A stretch of 64,000 nt of DNA from Siderastrea radians (GCA_964017195.1 OZ024894.1:3107847-3171846), one strand, 5' to 3'. Positions 34,352 to 47,030 are shown, numbered from the stretch's first letter. Notes: a model not told the origin generated them from the sequence alone. Made by a program: numbers and translations.

Positions 34352-35089
34352 ATGCCGCGCAAAGAAAAAACAAACAAAATGGCGTCGGAAATTACCTTCG
34401 TTGGGGATGAAGAAATCCAGTTTTTGTCATCAGTGACAATTCCAAATCTAAGGCAAGCCCTTGAGGAGAACTTTTTGGATAGTGACTCTGGATACGAGGA
34501 TTGTACAAGTGATTCCGATGATGGAAGTGAGAATATTTTAGAAAAATCCTGTAGCGAAGATGCGTCGGACATGTCGGACGAGGATTTCCCCGTTAAACGG
34601 AACAAACGTTTTGCGGGCCAAACAGGAGTCGAACGACGAAAAAATCAGTTGAAGGCGAATCAGGCAGGAAAAGGGAAAATACATCTCGAAAATGTTTTTC
34701 CTCTGAGGACGTACAGAGATTGAAGGGCAGCCGCAAAGACTATAAAATGATTTTCCAAGCACGTTGTGAAGAAAAGTAACGCACTGATAAATCGTTGTCA
34801 CTATTTCCCCAGCAAGAAAAATAGTAACATAGATTCAAATACCGAATCATTAACGAAAACGTTTGCCGAGATTTCGCAGCGTATGTTTTCTGAAATAATG
34901 CCCGCCTTTACCGAAATGACCGAAATGTTTATAATGAAGACAAAGAATAGTGAAAAGCGTGCTTTGTTTTCAATCAAATACTCTCGCCGTGCGTTATCAA
35001 TCGTCGACAAAATAGAGAACTGGAAAAACACCAAGAAAAAACTACTTCCGTCGATGAGAAGGAGAAAGATGAAGTGAAACTTCATGCTG
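34352..35089 (+). pseudogene. Broken gene for an acidic, coiled-coil-type protein, 5' side
   Basis: ATG at 34352 (or, with a better context, 34379) gives MASEITFVGDEEIQFLSSVT, then a Ser/Asp/Glu-rich stretch (DSDSGYEDCTSDSDDG), then a basic region (PVKRNKRFAG). The frame stops at 34723. Similar-looking coding sequence continues in shifted frames, including 34766-35077 (a helical stretch EISQRMFSEIMPAFTEMTEM and a basic region). Frame changes near 34720 and 35030 mean either introns or decay. The nested 18-kb element cuts it at 35093, and plausible coding continues at 53267-53500. I do not recognise the family; a transposon-encoded protein is the likeliest role. Confidence 0.45.
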
Positions 35090-35092
35090 CCC

Positions 35093-36300
35093 CACTGCAC
35101 GAAAAAACGGATTTACAAGGAAGGCAAAATCGCAGCAAATATGAAGTAAATACCATAAATGATTATATTTGATCATATTTGGTCAAATTCAAATGTCATG
35201 TTTGCAGCACATTTCCATGAAAAGCAAATATGGTAAATACCGCGTTTACTCGATATTTATGCAACGTAGCAAATGTGAACAGGAAGTACACATTTGAGAC
35301 GGATTTACTCCTACAGTAATTATGAAGTGAAGTTAAATATTTGCTGCCCCAAAAGATGGATTTGCATGGGTGGCAAATATGAACCAAATACCATGTTTGC
35401 TGTACTTTGATAATATTTGCACATCAGTCAAATTTTGTGTTTGGAGCACATTTGCAAGCAAAGCAAAGTTGGTAAATACCGCGTTTACTCGATAGTTACC
35501 TGGACAGCAAATATGAAGCAAATGCCATGTTTGCTTTACTTTGGTCATATCTGCACGTAAATCAAATGACGTCTTTGTACCACATTTACAAACAAAGCAA
35601 AGATGGTAAATACCGCGTTTACTCGATGTTTACGTGGACAGCAAATATGAAGCAAATACCACGTTTGCTTTACTTTGGTCATATCTGCACGTACATCAAA
35701 TGACGTCTTTGCACCACATTTACAAACAAAGCAAAGATGGTAAATACCGCGTTTACTCGATGTTTACATGGATAGCAAATATGAAGCAAATGCCATGTTT
35801 GCTTTGCTTTGGCCATATCTGCAGGTACATCAAATGACGTGTTTGCACTACTTTTACAAACAAAGCAAAGATGGTAAATACCGCGTTTACTCGATGTTTA
35901 CATGGATAGCAAATATGAAGCAAATGCCATGTTTGCTTTACTTTGGCCATATCTGCACATAAATCAAATGACGTGTTTGCACCACATTTATAAACAAAGC
36001 AAAGATGGTAAATACCGCTTTTACTCGATGTTTACATGGATAACAAATATGAAGGAAATGCCATGTTAATTTTTTCTTTGGTCATATCTGCACATGAATC
36101 AAATCTCGTGTTTGGGCCACATTTACCAGTGAAGCAAAGAAGGTGAATACAGGTCTTTGCTCCATATTTACATACCGTAGTAAACGTGATAAATTTGTAC
36201 ACATTTAAGACAAATTCACCCAAAAGTAATTATGAAGCACGGTCAAATACAGTGTATATACTGCACGAAAAGATGGTTTTACCTGAAAAGGAAATATGAC
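35093..36300. repeat. Left subterminal array of the 18-kb element (about 134-bp period)
   Basis: GGTAAATACCGCGTTTACTC recurs, exactly or nearly so, at about 35471, 35605, 35739, 35873 and 36007, a spacing of 134 bp, with a first copy near 35230. Each unit carries AGCAAATATGAAGCAAATGC and CATATCTGCAC. Terminus-like motifs recur inside at about 35342 (CCCCAAAAGATGGATTTGC) and 36263 (ACTGCACGAAAAGATGG), so the array seems to have grown by duplicating the element end. Confidence 0.85.
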
Positions 36301-36720
36301 AAAAATGCCAGGTTTGCTTTCCGTTGGTCACATTTGCTTGCTCTTTTAGGCAAAACTTAACAATAACCGCGACAACAACTGTACTCTAAAGCATGTTCAG
36401 CAAAATGCCAATATTTATTCTTATTCCAGGGAGTGTTAGTCTTTTTAGAAGCAACAGTTAATTTAGCTGACCGTAAAGATAATTTTAAGGGCTAAATACA
36501 TGTATTATCACCAAAGTTTTTGTATATCAACTAATGCACCCAAGTTCCCTATTTCAAGTACAGTTCTACCTGCAATTATTCATTCAAATGTACAATATCA
36601 AATCAATTTTTGTGGTCACAAAACTAACAGCACACTATAACACAAAACGATCAGTTTCTTGAATTGTAATCAGTGGTCACCAACAAATTCTTATTTTTTC
36701 ATTACCAGGTCAAAGTGTCA
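36301..36720. other. Non-coding interior, no gene seen
   Basis: AT-rich sequence without coding signal. Confidence 0.5.
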
Positions 36721-36723
36721 TAA

Positions 36724-37655
36724 GGGAAGGTACGTTTTTTCTTGGGGGGAAGGGGGAGGGCTGGGGAATTTTGGTATTTTTTTCCCAAAAAAGTGTTGGC
36801 CCTCCCTTGCGTTTTAATAAAAAAACTCCTGACCCCCCACCTTTAGGTGACTGACAAAAGCGCGACCCTCCCCTCACTACAACATGGTATGTTCCATGCT
36901 GTAGAAACCTCAGAAGGTTTCGCTTGTGAACGCAAAGTGTTTGAATATGAATATATCTCGATATTGAATGTGTGCGTGCTGAAACAAGGAAAATGCGAAC
37001 AATCAGTGTGGGATATTTACGATTTATAGCTGAAGTTTGAATATGGAAGTATTTGAGTGTTATAAAAGTTTTGAACATAAAATATCTAAGTGAAAATACA
37101 CGCGCTTCTTTCTCCGACTAGCCGCCATTGCTGTTGGTTATTTTAACAGAAAGGTTTAGTTGTTTAGTATGCGAACTATGCCTCTCAAAAACAAATATTT
37201 CCGACATTTCCGACAGGGTAGAGCGCATTGTTGGATCTACTAGTAACTCTTCAGAACTAAACGACTCAGGAGATCAGGCAGCAGATAGCCAACAGCAAGA
37301 AGCTGAAGAAACGATACCTGAGTCAAGTACTTCTCGATACGGACGGAAAAGGACACGAGTCCTCCGAGAAAAACTATGTGCCATGGCATAACATACATGT
37401 AAAAATGTAACCTAGTACCTATAATAAAACACCAAATTAAATCAAAGTAGGTGAAAAGAAAAACTTAATCTGTAAGAAAAATGGAAAACAACATCACAAA
37501 AATTCTCATTAAAAAATTCTGGAAAAGATGTGTGACCCTCCCTTGAATAGCTCACATGAGGTATGGCCCTCCCCTTTTGGTGCTCACTTTCACTGATGAC
37601 CCTCCCCTCTGAGGCCCCAGCCCTCCCCCCCCCCCAAGAAAAAACGTACCTTCCC
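36724..37655. mobile_element. 932-bp Harbinger-like element flanked by TAA
   Basis: The ends GGGAAGGTACGTTTTTTCTT and AAGAAAAAACGTACCTTCCC are perfect inverted repeats for at least 20 bp. TAA flanks both sides (36721-36723 and 37656-37658), the PIF/Harbinger target. The interior has CCCTCCCC-type blocks in both orientations and an 87-codon plus-strand frame (37128-37391) ending in a basic stretch (RYGRKRTRVLREK) with no assigned domain. Confidence 0.8.
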
Positions 37656-38114
37656 TAACTAATCAATTTCTCTTTTGCAAAAACTGCCACCTTAAGTGTA
37701 AGAATACTGAAATTGCACAACTAATGACACTTTCGTCAACAAAGTAAGGATGGGAAAAGCAGAGTCACATGTTTCACTGGAAAGCTTTGCAAGAGCTAAA
37801 CTGCATAGTTGTTTGAAAGCTGGTTAAAGCTAACACAGGAGTAAAAGGTTTTACAAATGATTCTTTATCTCTTTTTTTGAAACCATTTCCACTGCTTATT
37901 TTTAGTTGTAGTTTGAACAAAAAGAATTAACAGGTATCCACGTCATAAGCTACAAACTTGAATTCAAAACTGATACTAACCCTGGGTTAGCTTAATCCTG
38001 TTTTAAGCAACTGTGCTCTGATCTATTTTCTGAATGTCTTACAGGTAAGAGATTCTTCAACAGAATGCACTTTTCACTGCTTACAACTAAGTGCACCAGC
38101 AGCAATTAATTATG

Positions 38115-38467
38115 AATCAGTCATTTCCAGCAGTGCTCATTCCCCCCTTCACCAGGTCAACCCCTGGGCGTTAGGATTTTTAAAGAACAACCTGGCAAAT
38201 GCCCCCAGCTAAGGTAAAAAAAAATAAATGTATGTTAATTTCTTAGTTTTTGGGCTTACCTTCATTCTAGTAATCAAAGCTAAATTGAACTTGCCCACTG
38301 AAGTTATCACTAAAAGGAAGTTACAGTACTGTGACATGAAAATCATGGGATGGCAAATGCCCTGGGGTAGACTAGTGCCTGGCCCCGTGAGGGACAATAG
38401 GAAAAATGCCCCACTCATGCCTGCGAGTGGGGGGGGGGGGGGATGGGCACTGCTGGAACTGACTGAT
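38115..38467. mobile_element. MITE with CAGTCA/CCAGCAGTGC ends
   Basis: The left end ATCAGTCATTTCCAGCAGTG and the right end, inverted, ATCAGTCAGTTCCAGCAGTG differ at one base. A poly-G tract lies near the right end, and CAAATGCCC motifs are inverted inside. The target duplication is not clear. Confidence 0.65.
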
Positions 38468-40471
38468 GCATTACATGTATATATAATGACATTAAATTTC
38501 AGTGGAAGAGCTTATTACCAGGCTAGTGTAGTAATGTAGTGAAAAAACAGTGTCTCCAATAAGCACTCTGTGCTAAATTCCACTTACATGCTTGAGTGAT
38601 GTTATGACAAGAACTGTAAAGTAGGCAGCTGAGCAGTTAGTTTTTCATATGAACACTGATCCCAATGACCTGTTAACTGAATGAGAAGGCTGGGTGGGAA
38701 ACATTTGATGGAAGGCCTTGGGGTTGACAACTGGGAAGCAAAGGTTTGTGCACCAAGATCAAGAGCCGTATATTTTCCCATCCAGCCTGACCTCAGTCAA
38801 TTAGTAACCATAATTTTATGCTTGATTTGATTGAAAAATTATGAAAACATCTTAGTGAATACTCAAATGAAAATGAATAATTTTTGAATGTTCAGTTCCC
38901 TCTATAAACATGCCATTGGTGCATCATGGTAGTTGTATGCAGCAAAACAAGTCCAAAATGAGCTTACCCAGAAGTGTTATTCAGTACATGAAATGAAATC
39001 CAGTAGTTTGTTTTATGATTAAAAATCATTCAAATCATTGGGTCTTGCAACCTACACACCCTTAGAACCACAGGAAATGACCAAACATGCCACTTTAAAT
39101 ACAACAACCACGATACCTTCAAATTGTGATCAAAGAGGGAACTGGGCACAGCACATGTACACATGCTAAATGAACCAAAAGAAATGTGTGGGCCCAAATC
39201 CAGCTAGCTAGCTTACACACATGCTAGCTTATTAGGTTGCTTTCTATGGAATTGCATTAACAAGACCAAATATTGACTACTTTAGAACCAATTTTTGTTG
39301 TCAGCAGTTTTTCTTTGAAAATGTAAAGGGTTTAGCGTCTCCAGGAACAGTGCAAGCATAAGGATTGCGTTCTTTTTTTGGATTGGCATAGTCTGTTTCA
39401 TTAACAATTGTAGGGCATTTGCATGATGGCATCATTGACTACAACTACCACAATCAAATTAGTTTATCCTTTCTTATTAAAATTGTGTAATCCCAGTGAA
39501 GTTTAATGACAATGGACCTAATTTGGGTGTATGAACAATGAGTGAGTCAGTGAGGCATGTTTGTTAGCGAGCCAAGAGTGCAAGATGCAAGGCACATAGT
39601 CACATGCAAGGCACAGTATAATATTTATATTAATCCTACTGTAGTTTTCTTTCCCTATCTTCGATTACTCAGACCAGTGAGGCAGCAATTTCCTTTGATT
39701 ATGAAGGTCATTTCTCTTCTCGATTGCTCTTTAATTTATCTGTCTTTATCCTGGAATTGTTTTGTTTTGTTTTGGTCATGGCAACAGTCATGATAAAAAT
39801 GTAGCTTTGATTCCCATAAAACAATGAGTGCAGTAGGCTTTTTGTCAGCATGTTGCATACAACAAACTTGTACTGTCTAAATAGGTGGATTTGCAGTGGT
39901 GCAACAGATGTAAGAGTATGTAAGTCAAAACATCTAAATCGAGCACGACATACAATGTTCTTACATGTACATGTACACTGCTGAACTCAGCAACTGTTAT
40001 ATGACAGTTTGCTTAGGCTTCCATAAAGTGTTTGACCACTGTGGACTTGCTGACTCAATTGAATTTCTCAATTTTCTTCAGCATTGCATGCAAGAAACAC
40101 TCCATTTCTACAGCTGTACCCTTAGCCTTTTTCTTCAGAATTGTGGACTTACATGTTTGTGTTGTAACCCTTAATCAGAAAAGAAAAACTGAAGGATTCT
40201 GGTAGTTGTAGTCAAATGTGTCCCATTCTGAGCTGTGCTAGTGTACTTACACTTGTAAGATAACAATTTGGATCTTAAAATCATCATTGGTGTCTGCCTT
40301 TGATACCTAATGTTCAGCAGATAATCCCTGCTTTCCATGCACTTGTTCTTCTTGTCCATCTTGACTAATTTGTTTCCCAATGCTGTTGTCTTTTTTTTTC
40401 TGTGAAGACACAACACAGTCAAACTAAACCATGATAACTAAAAGATACATGTCATACTATTGTATTTTAAG
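38468..40471. other. Non-coding interior, no gene seen
   Basis: No domain, repeat or RNA gene recognised; only short frames. Confidence 0.45.
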
Positions 40472-40829
40472 GCTGCGATTTGTCGGCCACGATAAATCGG
40501 GAAGCGAATTGGTTTATGTACAGTGCAAGCACTGCACATGCATTTTTTTTAATAGTAAAAGCTTTTTTATAAAACGTTTTGGAAAACAAAATGGTAGGTG
40601 CTAGCTAAAATACTGCAGATATAATTTGTTTTGCCCCAATTCTTTTGTAGGTTGCGTTTTCATTCTTAAAATCGGGCCCGACACGTGAAAATCTGTGAAG
40701 CGGTCACGGATTTTTCTGAATCGGCTGGCTTGTCGGATTGGAGTCGCGCCCCCATCGGATTGCCATTCACAGGCGCTGATTTGCTCCCCGATTTGTCGTG
40801 GCCGACAAATCCGCCTGACAAGTCGCAGC
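40472..40829. mobile_element. MITE with GCTGCGA ends and TTTGTCGGCCACGA repeats
   Basis: The left end GCTGCGATTTGTCGGCCACG and the inverted right end GCTGCGACTTGTCAGGCGGA share TTTGTCGGCCACGA(T/C)AAATCGGG just inside. The interior repeats CGGATT/AATCGG motifs. No autonomous coding. Confidence 0.7.
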
Positions 40830-41247
40830 ATGTAAATTAGCCTTTTGTTGCACACAAATATTTACTGTGCTCTGCCGTGGAGGCCGGTACTGTGGGAAAA
40901 ACTAAAGTAGACACATTTTTAAAAGAGCAATTTTGAAAGTCACAAAACAACAATAAAGAGTAAACAATATCAATGAATGATTTCAAATGATTTTAGCAAT
41001 CAGTGAGAATCAATGAAGAAAAAGGTTTGTGACCTTTATTAATTTAGATTGCTGATAGCAATGAAGAATGCTTGTTATTAATTGCCATACATGTAGATCC
41101 CAGAAGTTCAGACTTTTAACAAAAACACACAAATAAAAAACAAGGTCACTTCTTAGGGCTATCTTCCTTCCAAAATAAACATCAAAACATAGAGACAAAA
41201 TCATTTCAATAGACAAAATTAAACAGTAGATTGGGGCAAAGACTATT
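40830..41247. other. Non-coding interior, no gene seen
   Basis: Nothing supportable. Confidence 0.4.
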
Positions 41248-42200
41248 ATGCACTTGTCATTTAAAAACCCCGAACCCCCCCCCCCCCACCCCTCGGGCAT
41301 GACAAGGGCATTCACTTTTTATGCAAATGAAAGCCAGTGAATTCCCCGGTCCCCAGGGGAAAAGTGAATGGTGAACTCCCCACCCCCATACATGTATGTC
41401 CAACAAACAGGGTACTCCCTTTTAAATGTCAACTCGTAACAAGGGATGACAAATATGATGATAGCCGTGAAATGAAAACATTATGTGGCAACACTTGAAA
41501 CCCCTCCATGGACAAGAAAAGACAACTATTTCAACATAATCTTTCTATTTTACATCTTGATGTCAGAAAATGCAGGATCACAACAAATTACAACTCAAGT
41601 TTTACCAATAGTCTTCTGAAGTTAGAATAACTCAAGCTTAACAAAATAATGTATTTCTTGTCAAAATGAAAGTAGGTCACCAGCAGACACTAATCAAAAC
41701 AACACAAAACAACGCGTAACTTAATCATTAATATTAACATTGATAATAGCTTAACTTGTTCATCGATAGGTCAAGTCAGTGAGTTTAAATGCATAATATT
41801 TTAATATCTATACAGTATCATTGAAAATATGCCCACCTTTCCTTACTAGACTTAAGAAATCTTCGGCAACAAGGGCCTTTTTTAAACTGGAAAGGCAGAA
41901 AGACGTTTCACAGAGCATTTTAATTTGCAGCTTTGTATCGCTTCGCTTTACAATTCGCTTCAATCATTCAATCAAAGGAGTGATGATAATGTATGCAAAA
42001 TTACTATGTGGCATGAAAATGAAAACCGCTGACCATGGAGTAACTGCCCCGCTTATTCCCCGGCCAGGGAGGCTAAGGCCGTGATTTCTTGTGTGTTCCC
42101 CGTCTACTGGGGGACAAAAATGGAGTGAATATGAAGTGAAAGTGACCTCATTACCCCGGCCATGCCTGAGGGGGGGGGGGGTGTCAAATGACTTGTGCAT
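41248..42200. mobile_element. Inverted-repeat element with ATGCAC ends and poly-C arms
   Basis: The left arm (ATGCACTTGTCATTTAAAAA, poly-C, CTCGGGCATG, CATTCACTTT) and the right arm (AAGTGA, GGCCATGCCTGAGG, poly-G, CAAATGACTTGTGCAT) are imperfect inverted repeats of about 70 bp. Class not assigned. Confidence 0.6.
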
Positions 42201-43845
42201 TAGTCCCAAGACCTCTGGCCCCACTTGAAGAAGGCAAGCTGTGCAACTGAAATCACTAAAGATGGCTTTTTAAGTGATTGTTCTATAAGTTTGACTGCCA
42301 AAACCAATTACTAGCAATTAGAAAATGATAATTAATTGATAATTTATCAATAATTATTATTTCTGATATCAATTTCTATTGAGTGACTATAGTTACTGGT
42401 ATATTGAGCATGTGCCTGGCAACAGCAACTGAGGAATATTATTTTTGTAATATTCAGTCTGAATGAAAAGCTTAACAACACTAAAACGCGACTTTTCTTT
42501 TAAAGTAATAATCTCTGTTAGCCTGCCAGTCGAAGGGGTTTCATGCAAATGCTGTATAAAAACATTACATGCACGTACGCCATACGCTCATTCACACGTC
42601 CTGTAGTTGCAGCAAAACAACACTTACTTAAAACGTAAATAGGGAGCTGCACAATTTGTTGAGTATTCATGACTTGCTCTGGTTTTCAGAGAAACCGGTT
42701 GAGGTTAGGGGAAATCATTGAACACAATTCACACTAACCTTGAAAGTCCAGGTCGGTTGTTCGCTTCCATCGTTGTCAACCGTGGAATCGCCAGAACATT
42801 GTGAAACAGTTTCTTAGAGACCCGTCGGCTTCTGGTCCTTCATTCTGACCTCTGTGAACTGCTTTTACGACGTGAACCTCGCTATTTTCTACCATTTTGT
42901 TACGAAATGAAACGAAGTCCTTCAGTTTCAGGCTTGAAATAAACGCCTACCAGCTAGGGCTGCGCGCGCATAGCATAATTTTTAAAACGGCTTTCACAGA
43001 ATAAATTAACTTGAAAAGAGAGAGGAGGGGAGGGGAGGGACGATAAGCACAAACTCAATTTGCTTAGAAATTTTAAATGTCATCCCTATCAAAAAGTAGC
43101 AATTTGAACAAAGTTACCCATCCTTTTCTCGAGAAGAGAGAATCAAGGTTAAACCTAACAAATTCATACCACCTATTCCTTCGATCTTCCCAGGGGGACT
43201 CCGGAAACTTCACACTCCTTTGACACTGCAACTGTCCAAAAGTATCGCGGGCGAATATCGCCCGGGACTTGACGAATTTTGGCGCGGATGTTGTGAAAGA
43301 AAGGGCTATGGCTACATGTTATATTTTATAGTTTTGTACGTTTCTTGTTCCTGGTAAAATGAAAACGGTGCTGTTTCTAACTTTCGGATGTATCAGGTTC
43401 ACCCAGTGCACGAAAATAGCCTTTCCACTGTGCAGTTTTAGCAAAATGGAAGCTACATACGGGTAGCCCACGTTTCGACTTGGATCATCAGCCCTGGTCA
43501 TCAGCAAAACTGTCCACGTCTCATCCGAACAAACAAGGAATTCATCAGTCCATGATGAAATGCATCGCTGTTGAAACTGGTAAGTTGACAAACTACTTTA
43601 TTTTGTATTTGACTATTGGTCCTACTGATATCATCTTGGGCTTTCCAAAGGGCCTAATATAAGGCAACGCTATTGGGAGCAATTTCAGAATACCCGGCCA
43701 CTTCATTTAGGCTTACATCTTCTTCTTCTTCCTCGGATAACCCACCTCCTTCTTAATGAAGATTCTCGTGAGCATCAGTACAGGTGCTATTTCTAAAATT
43801 CTCTGTTTCTAAGATTCTCGGGACTGTCAGTGCAGGTGCTTGGGG
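42201..43845. other. Possible host-derived DNA with a divergent promoter-like layout
   Basis: Minus strand: an ATG at about 42895 begins a 38-codon frame, followed by ATGGAAGCGAACAACCGACC and a donor-like AAG/GTTAGT near 42742. Plus strand: a donor-like GAAACTG/GTAAGT lies at about 43580. A 90-codon minus-strand frame (43591-43319) has no known domain. These hints do not add up to a gene. Confidence 0.25.
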
Positions 43846-44212
43846 TAAAAAAACTTAGGGTATGGTCAGTGGCTATTGCCAAAGTGGCACCACAGCCGGT
43901 CCTTAAAGGCTTCCTGGCTAGGTGCCAGAACCACGGAATCTGGGAGGCTATTCCAATCACGAACAGTTCTTGGCATGAACGACATTTGATGGTAATTTGT
44001 ATGAGAAAATGGGACTTCATAGCCCATGCAGTTTACATGTCTTGATGGTCTCCTTTGTGGACGCATGAGTTGTTGAGTACCCAGGTCAGCCAAGCCGTTG
44101 TGAAGTTTGTACATCATGCACAGTCTCAGGGCTTGTCTTCTAATTTGGAGCGTATACCAGCCAAGTGTGTAAGAAGCCGCAACATTTGAATGCAAATTTG
44201 AGCACTACAAAT
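43846..44212 (-). pseudogene. Non-LTR retrotransposon fragment, RT ORF C-terminus
   Basis: The minus-strand translation contains LGWYTLQIRRQALRLCMMYK, then MSFMPRTVRDWNSLP and SQEAFKDRL. This succession is the usual C-terminal end of the RT ORF of CR1/L2/Jockey-type non-LTR elements in metazoans. The copy is strongly 5'-truncated, as is normal for such insertions. Confidence 0.75.
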
Positions 44213-44314
44213 TTTTCTAGGAATATTGCCAGTCTTATCTCATGATCAAATTGCACAAGAAGTCATGTGACTGCCTTTTATAGGTATATTCTACTGTGCA
44301 TATTACAGGTTTCA

Positions 44315-45038
44315 GTACAGTCAAAGCTCTCATCAGCGACCACCTCTGGAATTCCGAAAAGTGGTCGCAGCTAGAGCTGGCCGCTCATGAGAAGGAGCTC
44401 TTATTTAAGGGACCACGAGGTACAACAGAAGAGGATGGTCGCTTATGAGAGCTTTTAGCATAAAGCCTGGCATATGTTGATGGTCACCAATAGTACTGTA
44501 GCAAAAATATTAAAAATTTTTATACAAGATTATCACGCATGTACAAGTCAATGAACCATTAGTGCTTATCCTATGTTTTACTCTGAATTTGCCCAAAAAG
44601 TGAGTAGTTTTATTACAGTGCTGCTTGCTGTACCCTTGCCACCAGACAAAGTTTTTCATTAGTTTGTGACAACTTTTTGACATCTTTCTGACAACTTCCC
44701 GATGGTTTTGTTTCAACTGGCCAATTAGAATGCAAGAAATGTGGGAGGCGGAGTTGATAAGTTCCACACTCTCTCTCTCTCTCTCTCTCTTGTACCGTTG
44801 TCTGGTGGCAACCGTACAACATGCAGCACTGTAAAGTGTTGACTGAGCGGTCACTTACTAGAACTTAGAATCCAGGCAATAATTCACAAAAGTGGTCACA
44901 CCGTTCCTTACGGGAACGATTGCTTAGGAGAACTTTTGATTACAGAGTTTAAGTGATGTTCAAATGGGGTTTCACAATGTTGGTTGTAACTTGAGCTGGT
45001 CACTTACGAGAGTGGTCACAGGGAGGGCTTCGACTGTA
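44315..45038. mobile_element. 724-bp Tc1/mariner-pogo-like MITE
   Basis: TA then CAGTCAAAGCTCTC on the left and GGGCTTCGACTG then TA on the right, so a TA target and CAGTCRAAGC ends as in pogo/Tigger-type elements. GTGGTC and GACCAC motifs recur through both arms. A (CT)n microsatellite lies at 44769-44790. No transposase. Confidence 0.7.
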
Positions 45039-45089
45039 TTCTGATTGGTTCCCTAGCAACTTGAGGTATAATGTTATTGTTGCTGTTAT

Positions 45090-45097
45090 TATTACAG

Positions 45098-45133
<36 letters not shown>

Positions 45134-45135
45134 TT
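45090..45135. repeat. (ATT)n microsatellite
   Basis: Uninterrupted ATT repeats; AT-rich hairpin-free. Confidence 0.9.
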
Positions 45136-45666
45136 AGTACATAAACCCATTTCAACAGCTGATACATGCATATAATGCCCAAGGCTGAAAACAAAACTTT
45201 AAGGGCAACTTTTTTCTGGCATGAGTGTTATTTAGCAAATCAACCCCTTTCAGCAGTTGGTATATTAGAGGATAATGCCCAAGGTTGAAAGATTGTCCAA
45301 ACAATGAACATTTGAGTATAACAGAGTGTCTTATTAAGTGTGTGTCGATAAAGCAGATATTCATTGTTACAGTCAATGTAATTAGTCAACATTAATTTTT
45401 ACCACCTTATTGACTGCCTCAATTAAAGATTACTCTTGTTGTAAATTCAAACTACATGTATCTAAGTATACAGTTGAACCCCACTTAAGGATCTCAACCA
45501 CTTTATCAAGATGCAGCTACCTCATTATTATGGCTACTATCAATGGGATACAAAAGGATATGTAAGCATTGCTCATATCCATGTTAATATTAATATTCTC
45601 ATAAAGTGAATTTGATTTACAGTGTACAAGTGTCACAAATGACCTTCTCAACCTTGTCTTTTTCAG

Positions 45667-45803
45667 ATTTCTTGCCTTTGTCAACTACCACTCATGGGGC
45701 ACTGGTAAATATTTTAAAGAACTGGACATTTTCTTACAGGGACAGCACATTTCTCACTATTTTGGATCGGCTTCGATCAGTATTTCATGAAAGCAAAATT
45801 TTG
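45667..45803 (+). CDS. Candidate internal host exon
   Basis: A 137-bp segment is bounded by a polypyrimidine tract and AG (CTTTTTCAG, AG at 45665-45666) and by a donor (TTTTG then GTAAGA, GT at 45804-45805). One frame is open throughout: FLPLSTTTHGALVNILKNWT, then FLTILDRLRSVFHESKIL. It has helix-like hydrophobic spacing and a normal exon length. No domain is recognised. It lies inside the 18-kb transposon, so it may be a captured host fragment or chance. Confidence 0.35.
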
Positions 45804-46069
45804 GTAAGAAAAACAGCATTGCATGGCAAGTTAGATACAAAATTTATTTAGAAAATCTGAGCTAATCCACATCAATTTGTTTATGAGGTCTGATTGAACG
45901 AGGATGCTAAGAAAACAATAAGAAGAAATCGATGTTTTCGGCTTTGCTTTTTTGCTCTATTACAAGTGAGACGATGGAGGCACTTCCTTTGTTAGAAGGA
46001 CTGTCCACTGAGATGACAGTTTTTTTTGTCACTCATTAGGTGTGATTTGGAAAGATATTTGAAGTAATA
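45804..46069. other. Non-coding, no gene seen
   Basis: Nothing supportable beyond the splice-like donor at its left border. A lone pogo-like end (TACAGTTGAACCCCACTTAA) lies further left, at about 45470. Confidence 0.35.
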
Positions 46070-46211
46070 TATCAAACACGAGAAAGAGTGTTTCATCAGG
46101 ATATCCAGACACCAAGAAGTGAGTTGAAAAAAACGAGGCGCAGCCGAGATTTTTTTGACCGACTTCGAGGTGTTTGGATACCTGATGAAACACTCTTTCG
46201 CGTTTTTGATA
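46070..46211. mobile_element. 142-bp hairpin MITE
   Basis: The left arm TATCAAACACGAGAAAGAGT and the right arm ACTCTTTCGCGTTTTTGATA pair over about 45 bp (GTGTTTCATCAGG, then TATCCAGACACC against GGTGTTTGGATA). Too short to code. Confidence 0.8.
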
Positions 46212-47030
46212 TGGCTTCTCAAACCATTCATAATTCTTGGAGAAATTCAAAGCAAACGTTCACAAAATCTTATGCTAATTAAGATCCGGTATCCAAACCA
46301 CTGTCACAGTTGTGATTTCCTTTGTTTTCTCTTAATGAATTATGAATGAGTTTGAGAAGTTTTATTTCTATGTTCATTTTGCCAGTCCATAACTTAACTG
46401 ATACAGGCCAGTCTCTCTTTGTAATGAGTCTTCTCAGCTCTCACAGCAGTAATGTTTGAGAAACAATATGCCAGTATTGAAACTTGATTGAAGAATATGT
46501 GTTTCCTTGTGGCACTGGCAACCATTCCTGCTCTTAAGGTGACACAATTTTTATGAGCAGGACTGCCAAGATGACACATCTTTTGCCAGTTTGCATTTGC
46601 TGTTGATACAAGAAATAAATGTTGATAACTCATGATTTAGAGCAGTTGGTAAAAAGCAAAAGAAAACAAACAAACAAATAATCTAATGATAGTGACCCGG
46701 CCCTGACTGAGAAAAAGAAAGCTCTGGTAAGAAAATCTTTGTACTAGGATAATTTCTTGAAGCAATACATGAATGTTAGTCTACCACCATGGCGAGTAGA
46801 ATTAAGGATGCATACAGCCTGTATAACGAGGTCTCGGACTGGCAAAAGGAACATAGGAATATTAAAAAGTTCAAGCAAAGAAAAAAACAAACAAAAACAA
46901 CAATAACAATGACAGCAATTTATGATAATGACCTTGCCATGAAAACTTGAGAAGGCTATGGTTGGAAACCCTTTACAAGTATTAAGATACTGTCTTCAAA
47001 CAGTTTGATAGCCTACTGTCAGCTGGCTAA
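46212..47030. other. Non-coding, no gene seen
   Basis: No feature beyond short low-complexity AAC-rich runs near 46880-46915. Confidence 0.4.

Noticed and set aside
36847..37391. Transposase inside the Harbinger-like element
   Set aside because: The frames of 60 and 87 codons lack DDE or Myb-like signatures; the element looks non-autonomous.
43319..43591. 90-codon minus-strand frame with protein-like composition
   Set aside because: No recognised domain, no clear splice context, and overlapping frames are open too.
45468..45600. Second pogo-like element beginning TACAGTTGAACCCCACTTAA
   Set aside because: Only one end is visible; no inverted partner was found nearby.
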